Assembly (NCBI GenBank): GCA_963794955.1
Contig: CAWCGF010000019.1
Coordinates: 124,001-188,000 of the forward strand
DNA from: JAFDVL01 sp963794955
GTDB lineage: Bacteria; Acidobacteriota; Blastocatellia; RBC074
Direction: 5' to 3'
DNA: 64,000 nt
Of the stretch, positions 9,204 to 20,500 are shown piece by piece; the stretch's first letter is position 1; each line of letters opens with the position of its first letter. The notes under the pieces were generated by a model. It was not told the DNA's origin. It did no database searches and saw only the letters and a list, made by a program, of their open reading frames with translations. The translations under genes and the position numbers were made by a program.

Positions 9204-9337
9204 GTTGTGGAAAGTTGTGGAAAGTTGCAGAAAGTCCAGGAGAGTTCAGGAAAGTCCCGGAAAGAAGTTTTCCAGACCTCACGAGACTTTACGAGACTTT
9301 TCCAGACTTCACGAGACTTCACGAGACTTTTCCAGAT

Positions 9338-9340
<3 letters not shown>
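9204..9340. repeat. Decamer-repeat inverted pair between rpoN and hpf
   Basis: From 9204 the plus strand has about six 10-base units of the form GTxxxGGAAA. From about 9270 the minus strand has seven units of the form GTCTxGxxAA (GTCTGGAAAA, GTCTCGTGAA and variants). The two blocks face each other and could pair. The rpoN stop codon (9338-9340) abuts the right block. The same decamer family recurs at 53167-53250. Confidence 0.75.
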
Positions 9341-10957
<1,617 letters not shown>

Positions 10958-10964
10958 AACAAAG

Positions 10965-11819
10965 CTACATTCTAAATTTTTCGCCCAGATATACTTTTCT
11001 CACTTCTGGGTCGGTCGTCAATTCGTTGGGCGTTCCGGTCCGGAAAATTTGCCCTTCGTTGATGATGTAGGCACGGTCGGTAATCGCCAATGCCTCACGC
11101 ACATTATGATCCGTTATCAAAACACCAATGCCGCGCGCACGCAAGCCCGCAATGATCTGCTGAATATCGTCAATCGCCTTTGGATCAATACCAGCAAAGG
11201 GTTCATCAAGCAATATAAATTTTGGCTCAAGCGTCAAACAGCGCGCAATCTCGGTGCGCCGCCGCTCTCCACCGGACAACGCATAGCCTTTGTTGCGTCT
11301 TACATGTCCAAGGTGAAAATCTTCAATGAGCTGATCCAACCGCGCCAGGCGTTCTTTGCGGGTGAGCTTAAGCGTTTCCAAAATGGCGAGGATATTTTCC
11401 TCCACCGTCAATTTGCGAAAGACCGATGCTTCTTGCGGTAAGTAACTAATCCCACTGCGCGCGCGCTGATGAATAGGTCGGCGCGTAATGTCTTGCTCAC
11501 CGAGCCAGATGCGGCCTGCATCTGGTCGCTCCAACCCGAGCACCATATAAAATGTCGTAGTTTTCCCCGCCCCGTTTGGCCCCAGCAGCCCAACGATTTC
11601 ACTAGCTCTCACGAAAATCGAAACGTTATTAACGACGCAGCGGCCACGATAGGACTTTTTAAGGTTTTCGGCACGTAATACTTCAACTGCTTTGTGGTTG
11701 CTGGGCTGGTCTGTGGCCGCTTGAGCGAAGGAAGGAAGCTGCTTTTCAATTTTCATTGCTGTGGCGAAATTTCCTTCGCCTAACTGCTCTTTTGTATCGG
11801 CCACTACTAACCGCCTCAA
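10965..11819 (-). CDS. lptB: LPS export ABC transporter ATPase LptB
   Basis: ABC ATPase with Walker A GPNGAGKTT, Q-loop YLPQEASVF, signature LSGGERRR, Walker B FILLDEPFAGID and switch His in ITDHNVREAL, all typical of LptB, which powers LPS extraction from the inner membrane. The open frame starts with TTG at 11819, overlapping the stop of the lptC/A gene. An ATG at 11756 gives 263 aa, closer to the usual 240 or so; neither start has a good ribosome site. The 40-odd residues before VLRAENLKKSY are not conserved, so the later start is quite possible. Confidence 0.92.
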   Translation of the reverse strand: MRRLVVADTKEQLGEGNFATAMKIEKQLPSFAQAATDQPSNHKAVEVLRAENLKKSYRGRCVVNNVSIFVRASEIVGLLGPNGAGKTTTFYMVLGLERPDAGRIWLGEQDITRRPIHQRARSGISYLPQEASVFRKLTVEENILAILETLKLTRKERLARLDQLIEDFHLGHVRRNKGYALSGGERRRTEIARCLTLEPKFILLDEPFAGIDPKAIDDIQQIIAGLRARGIGVLITDHNVREALAITDRAYIINEGQIFRTGTPNELTTDPEVRKVYLGEKFRM

Positions 11820-14056
11820 CTTCGCTTTTTTATGCGGTGAACCGTTTTCACGCGCTTCGTGCCGCCCTCATCATTGGCCGTGAGCTTAGCATCGCGCAGG
11901 TGCAAAGTCAATCTAGCGCCTTTGGAGGTTACCTCGTGTTCGCGGTCTTCAATCGTCGCTAAATTGCCCGTCAATACTGCCTCATCTGAGGCTGCAGTGT
12001 ATTCCAACTGATGGCCTTTGCCGGTGCGTTGCGGCTGTGTCAGCACCACTTCCTGCGTGGCTACAAACCGCGTCATCCTGTATTCTTCATCCAGCGTCAC
12101 ATCTGCCTTGACCGAATCAATTTGATCCGTGCCTTGCCGAATTTTCACCTTGTTCGTGTAGCGCACGAGTCGGTTGTTATCGAAGTATTGAATCTGCTCT
12201 GCCGCGCCAAACACGGGCACGATTTCCTTCTTGCCTGGCTCGATTTCACGCTCGAAACTATAAATAGCCGATTGCGCATTGCCTGTAGCAATCATGGTGC
12301 GCTCGCCATTATCGAGTTCCAGCACATCGCCGCGCACAAAGTTATCGTCTTGCCACGCGCGTGCATTGCCCTCGTACTTGGCTGCCGCTTCACGATGCCG
12401 GAACGTCGCGCGATCCGAAGACACAAAGATCGGCGCATTGTTTTTCTTGAACGGAGCCGCGCCGTTCGTGGTTGCCTGGCTGTAATACGTCGTGCGCACG
12501 CGACCGCGCGCCACGCTTTCGCCCGTCTCAATATTGGCATCAATTTCCTGTGCATCCGTGCGCGCCACGCTATCCCAAAGTTGCGGCTTGCCTCGCATCA
12601 ACGTCGTGCTCGTAGCCGACAAATAGTTTGCCTTCGCCGCCGTGGCGTGCCGTTCGCCTTCGTCAAATTTGGCGTTGCCCTCCACGATGACTTCGACGAC
12701 TTCCTGCACATTTGGCTCAAACGTCGCCGTCATCTTGTTGCCAGTCAATGTTCGTTTGACGCGTTTCTTGTCCGGTTGCATGGGGGTGAATTCAGCTACT
12801 GCGTTGGTTTCCGCCAGAAACGTTTTTACATCGTTGCCGGAGTCATAAAAATCCGCGACGAATTTGGGCGCGCGCAATTTTTTGGTTTCAGCTTGCGGCG
12901 TGGCTACCAGCGGCGTGACCGTCATCACCGCATTGCCATTGGCTTCAGCTTTCGCCAGATATTTGCCGCCGGGATGATAGGTGACGTTCGCTGCATCGGC
13001 TTCAATCACGCGCTCCGCGTTCTTTTCCGTTTTCTCGACGGGGGTGATCTTCATGATTGTGCGACCATTCGTCACCAGGGAAGTGATCTCGCTCGCTTTG
13101 TCCTGCGGTTTATAATTCGCTTCGATCCGTTCGGCAGAAAGTTCGCGCGGCGCATCCTTTTCGAGCGAGCGAGCAATGGCCTTACCGGTAGCCACAGCTT
13201 TGAGCAAGCGTTGCTGATCGTCAAAGAAAAAATCCAGATCGCGCGCCACGATTTCCTGCTGCTTGCCTTTTTCCTGCGATTTCAAGAAGCTGTTGCCGCG
13301 CGCTTCGACGCGTTCGAGCTTATCCGAATTCTTGCGATAGAATCCCGTGATTCCATCGGCTTTGCCGAATTGCTCGCCTTGCGTGACTTGTGCATTCCCC
13401 GTGAGTTTTACGATGCCATCAAGTTGTGAGTAATCGGCCTTATCCCCCTTGAGATCAACTGGCGCGCTGTTGGGAACTTTGGAAGTGATGATGACATGCG
13501 CCTCTTTCGCTAACGCCAATTTCTTCTCCTTGACCTGTAATGTAGCGCCTATGCTGGAACCGCTTAATGTATCGCGCTTGAAATTCACCGCCACCTCGCT
13601 CGTCGCAATTTCGCCCTTGAGATCGTATTTTAACGCCTCTGTCATCACCTCCAATCCGTCGGCATTGGTCGCCACAACGTGACCGGCAAACGTCGCCAAA
13701 TCTTTGTCTTGTTGCAACTCGCCTTTGTCCGCTTTGACGCGCCCGCTCTCTTTGCCGTCATTGTCGTAGCCCGTCAATTCCAGCTTTTCGAGTTCGTGCC
13801 GTCCGCTTACATAACTGATGTCTTTGGCCGCCACGACTTTGAATTTGGGCTTGCCATTGATGGTGCTGACGTATTGATAACCTTCCGTGATGGCTAAGAT
13901 TTGATCCCCCAACCGGGCCGGGCCGCGCGGCACGGGCGGTACGTCCTGTCGTTTGTTCCGGCTGCGAATGAACGCGATAATCAGAATGCCGATGATGGAC
14001 ATCAGCAATACCAGCGACAGCAGCCGCCCCACGTAATGCAATTTATCTCTCCACAT
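11816..14056 (-). CDS. LptC/LptA-type LPS transport protein, large multi-repeat fusion
   Basis: 746 aa. One N-terminal transmembrane helix (about residues 8-32), as in LptC, is followed by a short linker and a long run of beta-rich OstA/LptA-like repeats, with recurring units such as GNAQVTQGEQFGKADG, GNAVMTVTP, GNAKFDEGERHATAAKANY and TGNAQSAIYSF. LptC plus LptA normally total about 370 aa, so this protein could form a long beta-jellyroll bridge across the periplasm. The start at 14056 (MWRDKLHYVG) is preferred over a TTG 33 bases upstream. The stop overlaps the next gene, lptB. Exact domain boundaries cannot be fixed by eye. Confidence 0.85.
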   Translation of the reverse strand: MWRDKLHYVGRLLSLVLLMSIIGILIIAFIRSRNKRQDVPPVPRGPARLGDQILAITEGYQYVSTINGKPKFKVVAAKDISYVSGRHELEKLELTGYDNDGKESGRVKADKGELQQDKDLATFAGHVVATNADGLEVMTEALKYDLKGEIATSEVAVNFKRDTLSGSSIGATLQVKEKKLALAKEAHVIITSKVPNSAPVDLKGDKADYSQLDGIVKLTGNAQVTQGEQFGKADGITGFYRKNSDKLERVEARGNSFLKSQEKGKQQEIVARDLDFFFDDQQRLLKAVATGKAIARSLEKDAPRELSAERIEANYKPQDKASEITSLVTNGRTIMKITPVEKTEKNAERVIEADAANVTYHPGGKYLAKAEANGNAVMTVTPLVATPQAETKKLRAPKFVADFYDSGNDVKTFLAETNAVAEFTPMQPDKKRVKRTLTGNKMTATFEPNVQEVVEVIVEGNAKFDEGERHATAAKANYLSATSTTLMRGKPQLWDSVARTDAQEIDANIETGESVARGRVRTTYYSQATTNGAAPFKKNNAPIFVSSDRATFRHREAAAKYEGNARAWQDDNFVRGDVLELDNGERTMIATGNAQSAIYSFEREIEPGKKEIVPVFGAAEQIQYFDNNRLVRYTNKVKIRQGTDQIDSVKADVTLDEEYRMTRFVATQEVVLTQPQRTGKGHQLEYTAASDEAVLTGNLATIEDREHEVTSKGARLTLHLRDAKLTANDEGGTKRVKTVHRIKKRS

Positions 14057-14174
14057 AAGTCTGGTGATTGTAGGGGGTGAGACGGCCAAGATTCAAATTG
14101 CAAAGCACGATTGCCGACTTGACCAACGGGCTGTAGGTGAGTAAGATGCCTGCCGTTGATGATCTTTCCTATGT

Positions 14175-14252
<78 letters not shown>

Positions 14253-14287
14253 CTTCCTAGAACAATTTGAATTCCTAATTCAGCCGG

Positions 14288-14734
14288 ATGAAGCGTTGTA
14301 CAAAGTGCAAACTTGAGAAGCCGCAAGACGACTTTCCAGCTTTACGAAAAGCGTCTGATGGTAAGGCTCTCTGGTGTCGCCATTGCTTTCACGAAAACTG
14401 GCAAGCCCGCTATTACACAAACCACGCTTTGTACAAACAGAAGCACACCGAAAGCCGCAATCGGTTGCGCAAAGAAAAGGCGCGGAAGGTGTACGAATAC
14501 CTGATGAGCCATCCCTGCACCGATTGTGGCGAAAGCGATCCCGTCGTGCTTGAGTTCGACCACAAAGACGGATGCGAGAAAACCAACGCCATTGCGCAGT
14601 TAGTCGCCGACAATTGGTCGTGGAAAAATATCTTAGCCGAGATTGCAAAGTGCGATGTCCGATGCGCCAATTGCCATCGCCGGAAAACGGCTGCCCAGTT
14701 TAGCTACAAACGCTTTATGTTTGCTGAGCGATAG
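14288..14734 (+). CDS. HNH/zinc-finger nuclease-like protein
   Basis: 148-aa protein of the HNH-like zinc-binding type. The N-terminus has CTKCKLEKP and LWCRHCFHENW, two CxxC knuckles. The C-terminal half has CTDCGE...VLEFDHKDG (the H of the beta-beta-alpha-metal core), then KCDVRCANCHRRKT with the closing Cys/His residues. Such proteins are homing-type or defence-linked nucleases, or DNA-binding zinc proteins. It starts 35 bases after tRNA-His, on the same strand. No inteins, introns or repeats around it suggest mobility, so its role is open. Confidence 0.7.
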   Translation: MKRCTKCKLEKPQDDFPALRKASDGKALWCRHCFHENWQARYYTNHALYKQKHTESRNRLRKEKARKVYEYLMSHPCTDCGESDPVVLEFDHKDGCEKTNAIAQLVADNWSWKNILAEIAKCDVRCANCHRRKTAAQFSYKRFMFAER

Positions 14735-14790
14735 CCGTCGGATGCCTTTGGCAAACATGAAAAGAGACTATCCACCCGACAGAAAAAGTC

Positions 14791-14819
14791 TTGCAACTCA
14801 CTCTTTTCTTCCTTACTAT
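14791..14819 (+). promoter_or_regulatory. Possible sigma-70 promoter for the VMAP operon
   Basis: TTGCAA (14791-14796) and TACTAT (14814-14819) are separated by 17 bases; each hexamer matches consensus at four of six positions. The site lies about 150 bases before the chosen start of the TIR-VMAP gene and downstream of the HNH gene. Confidence 0.3.
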
Positions 14820-14966
14820 CCGTAACGACTTAAAGATAGTTCAGCATTATCCTTCGCCGATTGCCGAGAAGTGTCCTCAGCAGTTTTCCACGAGCGCTTT
14901 TTGACAAGAGGTTTCATTTTGGGGCGTAAAGCGCAAGGAGCAGGTGTCCATTTTAGCGAGGTATTC

Positions 14967-16592
14967 GTGTCAGATTCTCCTATCAAGCTTTTCATTTCCT
15001 ATGCGCACGAAGACGAAGCGTTTCAGCAGGAATTGGTTAAGCATTTGAGCAATTTGCAAACGCAAGGCGTGATCGAAGGATGGCACGACCGTCAAATTAT
15101 TGCAGGGCAACAATGGGCGGACAAAATTGACACGGCACTTAATAACGCCCAGATCATTTTGTTGCTGATCAGTGCCAGCTTCATGGCCTCGAAGTATTGT
15201 CGTGAAATCGAAATGCGACGCGCGATGGAGCGGCATGAGGCCAACGAGGCAATCGTCATCCCCATTCTCATTCGCCAATGCGATTGGGCAGGAGCGCCCT
15301 TCAGCAAATTGCAAGCTCATCCGCAAGATACCAAACCCGTCCAAAATTGGACCTATCGAGATGACGCTTGGACAGATGTCGTACTTGGCATTCGTAAGGC
15401 CATAGAGTCACTTCTCTTGTCTGGTCAGGATGAACTAAAAGCGACAGTGACGGAGGCTGGGCTGGCTGAAGGTTTAGCCAAGGAACTTGTCGAACTATTG
15501 GCGAAGGTTGCAACAGAAAACTGGGCCGCCATCTATGCGCAATGCAAAGGACTGACCGGAAGCAACAGCCCCGCCAACATCTGGCGCGCGGCACGAGAAC
15601 TCTTTCAGTTGAATGATCCCCAACGGGGCTTGCATTTTATTACGGGGCTGGGACGAAAATTCCAACAAGCTGAATTTACCGATTGGGTGAAGCGGGCCAA
15701 TAAAGATTGGAAGGTTTCGATTGATGAACCAATCAGCCATACTAAGACCACCATCGTGCTTTTCCAGGTTGAACCATTGGCCTCACCGCCGGAGACATTC
15801 CATCTGCACGCATGGCTCTGGCAGGGGCAACAACCACAAGACTTAACCGACCCGAACCAAACCCCCAGAGATTGGCCCACCATTGCGGATGAGATTCAAG
15901 ATTGGATTACCTTTGAGCAGAGCCAGCACGCAGACCTTGTCGTTGAGCTGGCACTTCCGCGCACGGGTTTTTGTTGCGATATAACGCAGTGGGAAATGAC
16001 CCCAGGAGAAATTCTCTTGCGACAGTTGCAAGTGATCTTTCGTTGTCAGAAACGCTTCCAGGCACGCAGACAAAAAATAAAGGAAGACACCTACGGGGTC
16101 AGCCAGATCGAACTACAGCGGCGAGCGTTGGCAATGAGAAAAGGGCCGCCCCCAGTCTTGCTCGAAGACTGGGAGAAGAAGTGCTTGCAACTCCGCGAAA
16201 AATCGCAAACCGAAGCGAGTCATTGGTTCTATTACCTTGATTCGCAACGCGACATCAACGACCTCAAGGATGATTTTCGGAATGGTCAAGGGCTTTTCGT
16301 TGCTTTTGGTTGCAAGCCAGACGGCGACAATGAATTGAGTGTTTTTTGGCGTGCGCTGGATTACGGTGCGCCTCTGGTCATTTGGTTTCGTGAACATCCA
16401 ATGGGCGAACTTAAAACGGCACAAGACTTACTGGATGCCCTTGCTTTAGAAACTCAAACTAATCTGGGCGACTTGCCCCACCACCTATGGGAATTACAAA
16501 AAGCCGCGCTCAAGAAAAAGGATCGTACTAGTGTGCATCATCACCTGACGATTCTGTATGACGATTATGAGCGCGTACCTGCGCCCCAATAG
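14967..16592 (+). CDS. TIR-VMAP protein of a vWA/MoxR ternary conflict system
   Basis: 541 aa. An N-terminal TIR domain (about residues 5-140) shows KLFISYAHEDE, a central LLLISASFMASKYCREIEM with the Glu expected for TIR NADases, and IPILIRQCDW. A helical linker (about 150-230, with LTGSNSPANIWRAARELFQ) could be an effector-associated domain. The C-terminal 300 residues resemble VMAP-C (vWA-MoxR associated protein): VELALPRTGFCCDITQWEM, FVAFGCKPDGDNELSVFWRA and APLVIWFRE. The GTG at 14967 is chosen because GAGG lies five bases before it and the TIR begins at once; a GTG at 14871 would add 32 residues. It is followed 12 bases later by the MoxR gene. TIR activity is inferred, not shown. Confidence 0.8.
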   Translation: MSDSPIKLFISYAHEDEAFQQELVKHLSNLQTQGVIEGWHDRQIIAGQQWADKIDTALNNAQIILLLISASFMASKYCREIEMRRAMERHEANEAIVIPILIRQCDWAGAPFSKLQAHPQDTKPVQNWTYRDDAWTDVVLGIRKAIESLLLSGQDELKATVTEAGLAEGLAKELVELLAKVATENWAAIYAQCKGLTGSNSPANIWRAARELFQLNDPQRGLHFITGLGRKFQQAEFTDWVKRANKDWKVSIDEPISHTKTTIVLFQVEPLASPPETFHLHAWLWQGQQPQDLTDPNQTPRDWPTIADEIQDWITFEQSQHADLVVELALPRTGFCCDITQWEMTPGEILLRQLQVIFRCQKRFQARRQKIKEDTYGVSQIELQRRALAMRKGPPPVLLEDWEKKCLQLREKSQTEASHWFYYLDSQRDINDLKDDFRNGQGLFVAFGCKPDGDNELSVFWRALDYGAPLVIWFREHPMGELKTAQDLLDALALETQTNLGDLPHHLWELQKAALKKKDRTSVHHHLTILYDDYERVPAPQ

Positions 16593-16604
16593 AAGGAGAA
16601 GCGT

Positions 16605-17591
16605 GTGAGCCAAAAAGAAACAAACGTACCGCCGGATTGGCAAATCTTCACGGGAATAAAAGATACCAGCGACATTCGCCGTCTGGCGAAATTTCCGCCG
16701 CCGCCGTGGCGCGACTTCAACCAGGAGAAAAACCATCGCGGCTCGACCTATCAGCCAAACGACGAACAAATTCGCCTCGTGAATGCCGCACTGTATTTGC
16801 GGCGTCCCCTGCTCATTACGGGAAATCCGGGCGTTGGGAAATCTTCGCTGGCGTATGCGGTCGCCGAAGCACTGGATTTAGGCACGGTCTTTCGCTGGTC
16901 TATCACCACGCGCTCGACGTTGACCGAAGGGCTGTACCGCTACGACGCCATTGGCCGCATGCAGGAAGCGCAACTCAATCCTGACAAGGCCAAGATTATC
17001 GAAGAGTATCTCACGCTGGGGCCGTTGGGTTCTGCGTTGGCCGAAACAAAGGATAATCGCCCGCGCGTTTTGCTGATTGATGAAATTGATAAAAGCGATA
17101 TTGATTTGCCGAACGACTTACTCAATGTGTTTGAAGAGGGCGAGTTTGATATTCCCGAATTAGCACGCATCGCCAATCCTGATAAGCACGAGATCAAGCT
17201 CTTCCAAAGCGAGGACACTGTCACCATCACCAAAGGCAAAGTACGCTGCAACCAGTTTCCGTTTGTTGTCCTGACCAGCAATGGCGAGCGCGACTTTCCG
17301 GCCCCGTTTTTGCGGCGCTGTTTGCGGCTCGAAATCAATCCGCCCTCGCTGGACGAATTGCGCGACATCGTGCAAGCGCATTTGGCAGAACACTTCAAAG
17401 ATCAACCCGATTGGCAAACAGAGATGGAAGCCCTGATCAAAGAATTCATTGCACGCCGCGATCAGAAACGCGAAGTGCTGGCCAACGATCAATTGCTCAA
17501 TGCTGTGTACCTGATGGTTCATTCGCAGGTATCCAACAAAGACGTATTGATTGACGCACTGCTGCGCTCATTAGGACAAGCGGACGCCTGA
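16605..17591 (+). CDS. MoxR-family AAA+ ATPase of the ternary system
   Basis: 328-aa AAA+ ATPase: Walker A GNPGVGKSS, Walker B LLIDEIDKSDIDLPND, and sensor/arginine-finger region TSNGERDFPAPFLRRC. MoxR ATPases remodel partner proteins together with vWA proteins; in VMAP systems they are thought to gate effector activation in an NTP-dependent way. GTG start with AAGGAG seven bases upstream. The gene sits between the VMAP gene and the vWA gene. Its TGA stop shares its final A with the ATG of the next gene, so the two are translationally coupled. Confidence 0.9.
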   Translation: MSQKETNVPPDWQIFTGIKDTSDIRRLAKFPPPPWRDFNQEKNHRGSTYQPNDEQIRLVNAALYLRRPLLITGNPGVGKSSLAYAVAEALDLGTVFRWSITTRSTLTEGLYRYDAIGRMQEAQLNPDKAKIIEEYLTLGPLGSALAETKDNRPRVLLIDEIDKSDIDLPNDLLNVFEEGEFDIPELARIANPDKHEIKLFQSEDTVTITKGKVRCNQFPFVVLTSNGERDFPAPFLRRCLRLEINPPSLDELRDIVQAHLAEHFKDQPDWQTEMEALIKEFIARRDQKREVLANDQLLNAVYLMVHSQVSNKDVLIDALLRSLGQADA

Positions 17592-20500
17592 TGCTGCTGG
17601 AACTGCTCCAAACCTTGCGAAACGCCAACTTGGAAATCACGCCTATCGAAGTGGCGGAGGCATTGTTGCTCGCCCGATTTTTCCCGAACTCGCCGCCCTT
17701 AGCAGAACCCTCGGCGGCTGATGTTTTGTCACCATTAACTGATACAGTGCGACCACCAGCTTCTGCGCTGGAGCCGGAACAGGCCTCAGACGTAGATTCC
17801 CAACTTCAGGAGCCGATTCGTCCGCCTCTACAACCCGGTGATGCTGTTTTGCCGCAACCGAGCATGAACGGGGCGGGGTCGGTTACGGCAGTTCCATTTC
17901 GTTCTCCGCAAGCGCGCGCTTTGCCTGCCGCACACAAGATTGGCGCGGCATTACGCCCCTTACGTCGTCGCCATTTTTCCACGCAGCGTATGGTGATGAA
18001 CGAAGAAGCCACCGTGCAACAAATTGCGGACGGCGGGCCGAAAACAATTGTCTGGCGACCGGCGCGCGAACGCTGGCTGTCGGTGGAATTGGTACTGGAC
18101 GAAAGCCTCTCCATGCATATCTGGCGTCCCACCTTGCGCGAATTTCGCGCGTTGCTGGAACGCCACGGCGCATTTCGCAATGTGCGGGTGTGGCAACTCA
18201 AAACCGACGACAACCAAGCGCAACTAGCGCGGGTCATCGCCCATGAACCACGTGTTGCACGCCCGCAACAATTGCTTTCGCCGATGGGGCGACAACTGGT
18301 TATTGTCGTCAGCGATTGTACGGCGCAGGCGTGGTATCACGGCTCAGCTTATCAAATGCTGACCCAATGGGCGCGCCAAACGCCGACCGTGTTGACGCAG
18401 GTGCTGCCGCGTTCGCTGTGGCTCGGTACGTCCATGACAGAAGCCGATGCCACGATGCGCGCCGATCAGCCGGGACTGCCGAATGCGAAGCTGCACGTGC
18501 AACCTGATTTCTATGCGGAGTGGTTACAAACGGGCGCGCCGCTGCCTATCGTTACATTAGATGAATGGTCTATTGCGCCATGGGCCAAAATGGTTGCGGG
18601 TTCCGGGCAGAGTCTTGCGTCAGGATTAATCTTACCTGACCTGACTGAAGCCCTTGCAAAAAACATCCCCTTACCTTCACCAACGCGCCCGGCCCCGGCA
18701 GATGCAGCAGCCCGCGTCCAAAGTTTTTTGGGAACGGCTTCGCCGCTCGCACGCCAACTCGCACGGTATCTGGCGGTCGCACCGTTGAGCCTGCCCGTGT
18801 TGCAATTGGTGCAGCAAGCGATGTTGCCGCAATCGCGCCAATCACATCTGGCTGAGATTTTCCGTAGCGAACTGATGAATTTGCCCACGCCAGCAACGCT
18901 GCTGACCGAAGAAACGATTTTTGATTTTCACGAAGGCGTGCGTGAGGAACTCTTGCGCGATCTGAAACGCAGCGAAACGCTATTAGTGCTGGACAAGGTG
19001 GCCGATTTTATTTTTGAGCGCAGCGGACAAGCCAGGGGCTTCGGCGCGCTCATGGCGGTACCGGGAGGGAAGGACGCGCCGCCCGATGCCATCCAGGTTG
19101 ATCCCCTTGCCCTATCTTTCGCACGCATTGGCGCACGCACCTTGCGCAAACTCCGCTTGCGCTCTGAGCAGGCGGAGCAATGGGAACGCTTTGTCCAACG
19201 TCATGATCCCAATGTCCGTGTTTCACAAGTTGTACTCGAAGTCTTAATCGAACCTGAAAACGCGCAGGAACCGGACACCCCGCCTGAAGAAATCAAATCG
19301 GGTAACCATCCGAACGATCCGTGGAAAGGCGCTTTCGGTGGTTTGCGTGAACGCAATCATCGCCGCTTGTCCGCCATGGTTGGGGAAGTAATGCAGAGGG
19401 AAGATGATCTGTATGATTGGCATTCTCTGACGCTAACCGTTAGCTCGACAGACCCGATACAACATCCATTACAGGGATCAGTGAAATTCTATCTGCACGA
19501 TTCTTTCGAGGGCGATAACAAACCTGTCGTCACTCTCGGCCCCAAGATCACGCAAGCTGTCTATCGCACTGCTGCCTGGGGAGCATTCACGGTTGGGGTA
19601 ATTGCCGATGATGGGACGACACAGTTGGAACTGGATTTGGCGGAACAATCAGACTTGCCCTACGAATTTCGCTACCCGCTATCAGAACTGCTCAAATATG
19701 CTGCCAGCAGCGACGCTGGATTTACGGCAGAAGCAGTTGCCGCGTTTGCGCAGCAGATGAAAACCCTGACCTCAAATCGCCAGTTGCGAACGGCTGAGCG
19801 CAGAGCCCGCGCCGCCGCGAACCTGGGGAAAGCAAGCTCGGAACTCGGCAATGCTCCGCTGGCGATTCGGTTCCTTGAGTATGCGTTGGCGAGGCAAGCC
19901 AAGGTTGGGGACAGTGCATTCCTCGACGAAGTGCTATCCCACTTAGGTATGGCGCGACAAAGAGCAGGTGCGCTGAAAGAAGCGCGCGAATGTTTTGTGC
20001 AGCGACTTGCGTTAGCACGAGAAACACCCAATGAATTGGCAGAAGGGCGCGCGCTCCTGCAATTAGCCCAATTAGATCAGCAAGAAGGACAAATTGAGAA
20101 CGCCATTACCAACGCTGAACGGGCACACAACATATTTAAAAGGAGTCGTTCAGCCACGAAAGAAATCATCGAAACGCAGGAATTGATTGCACAACTCTCT
20201 AAAATATCTCCCCAACAGGTGGAAAAGCTACTCAAAGTTTTTGTAAGCTATTCACACCAAGATTTGGCACTCAAAGAGGAATTGGATCAACATCTGGCTA
20301 TGCTGAAAAGGCGAGGACTGATTGATGTTTGGGATAATAACGACCTTCGACCTGATGTAAATGAGTTTCAGGAAATATCGGCCCGGCTTTCTGTTGCAGA
20401 CATCGTTCTGGTGCTGATAAGTGGTAGCTACCTGGCATCTGATTGGTGTCGGAGGGAATTGGAGATGGCAGTGAAATTGGCGCAAACAAATGGGGCAAGA

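Noticed and set aside
12011..13429. 472-codon plus-strand open frame opposite the LptC/LptA gene
   Set aside because: It is the antisense shadow of a high-GC coding gene with His/Arg-rich nonsense composition and no motif.
14871..14966. Upstream GTG start for the TIR-VMAP gene
   Set aside because: The extra 32 residues have no TIR-like content, while GTG at 14967 has a ribosome site at good spacing.
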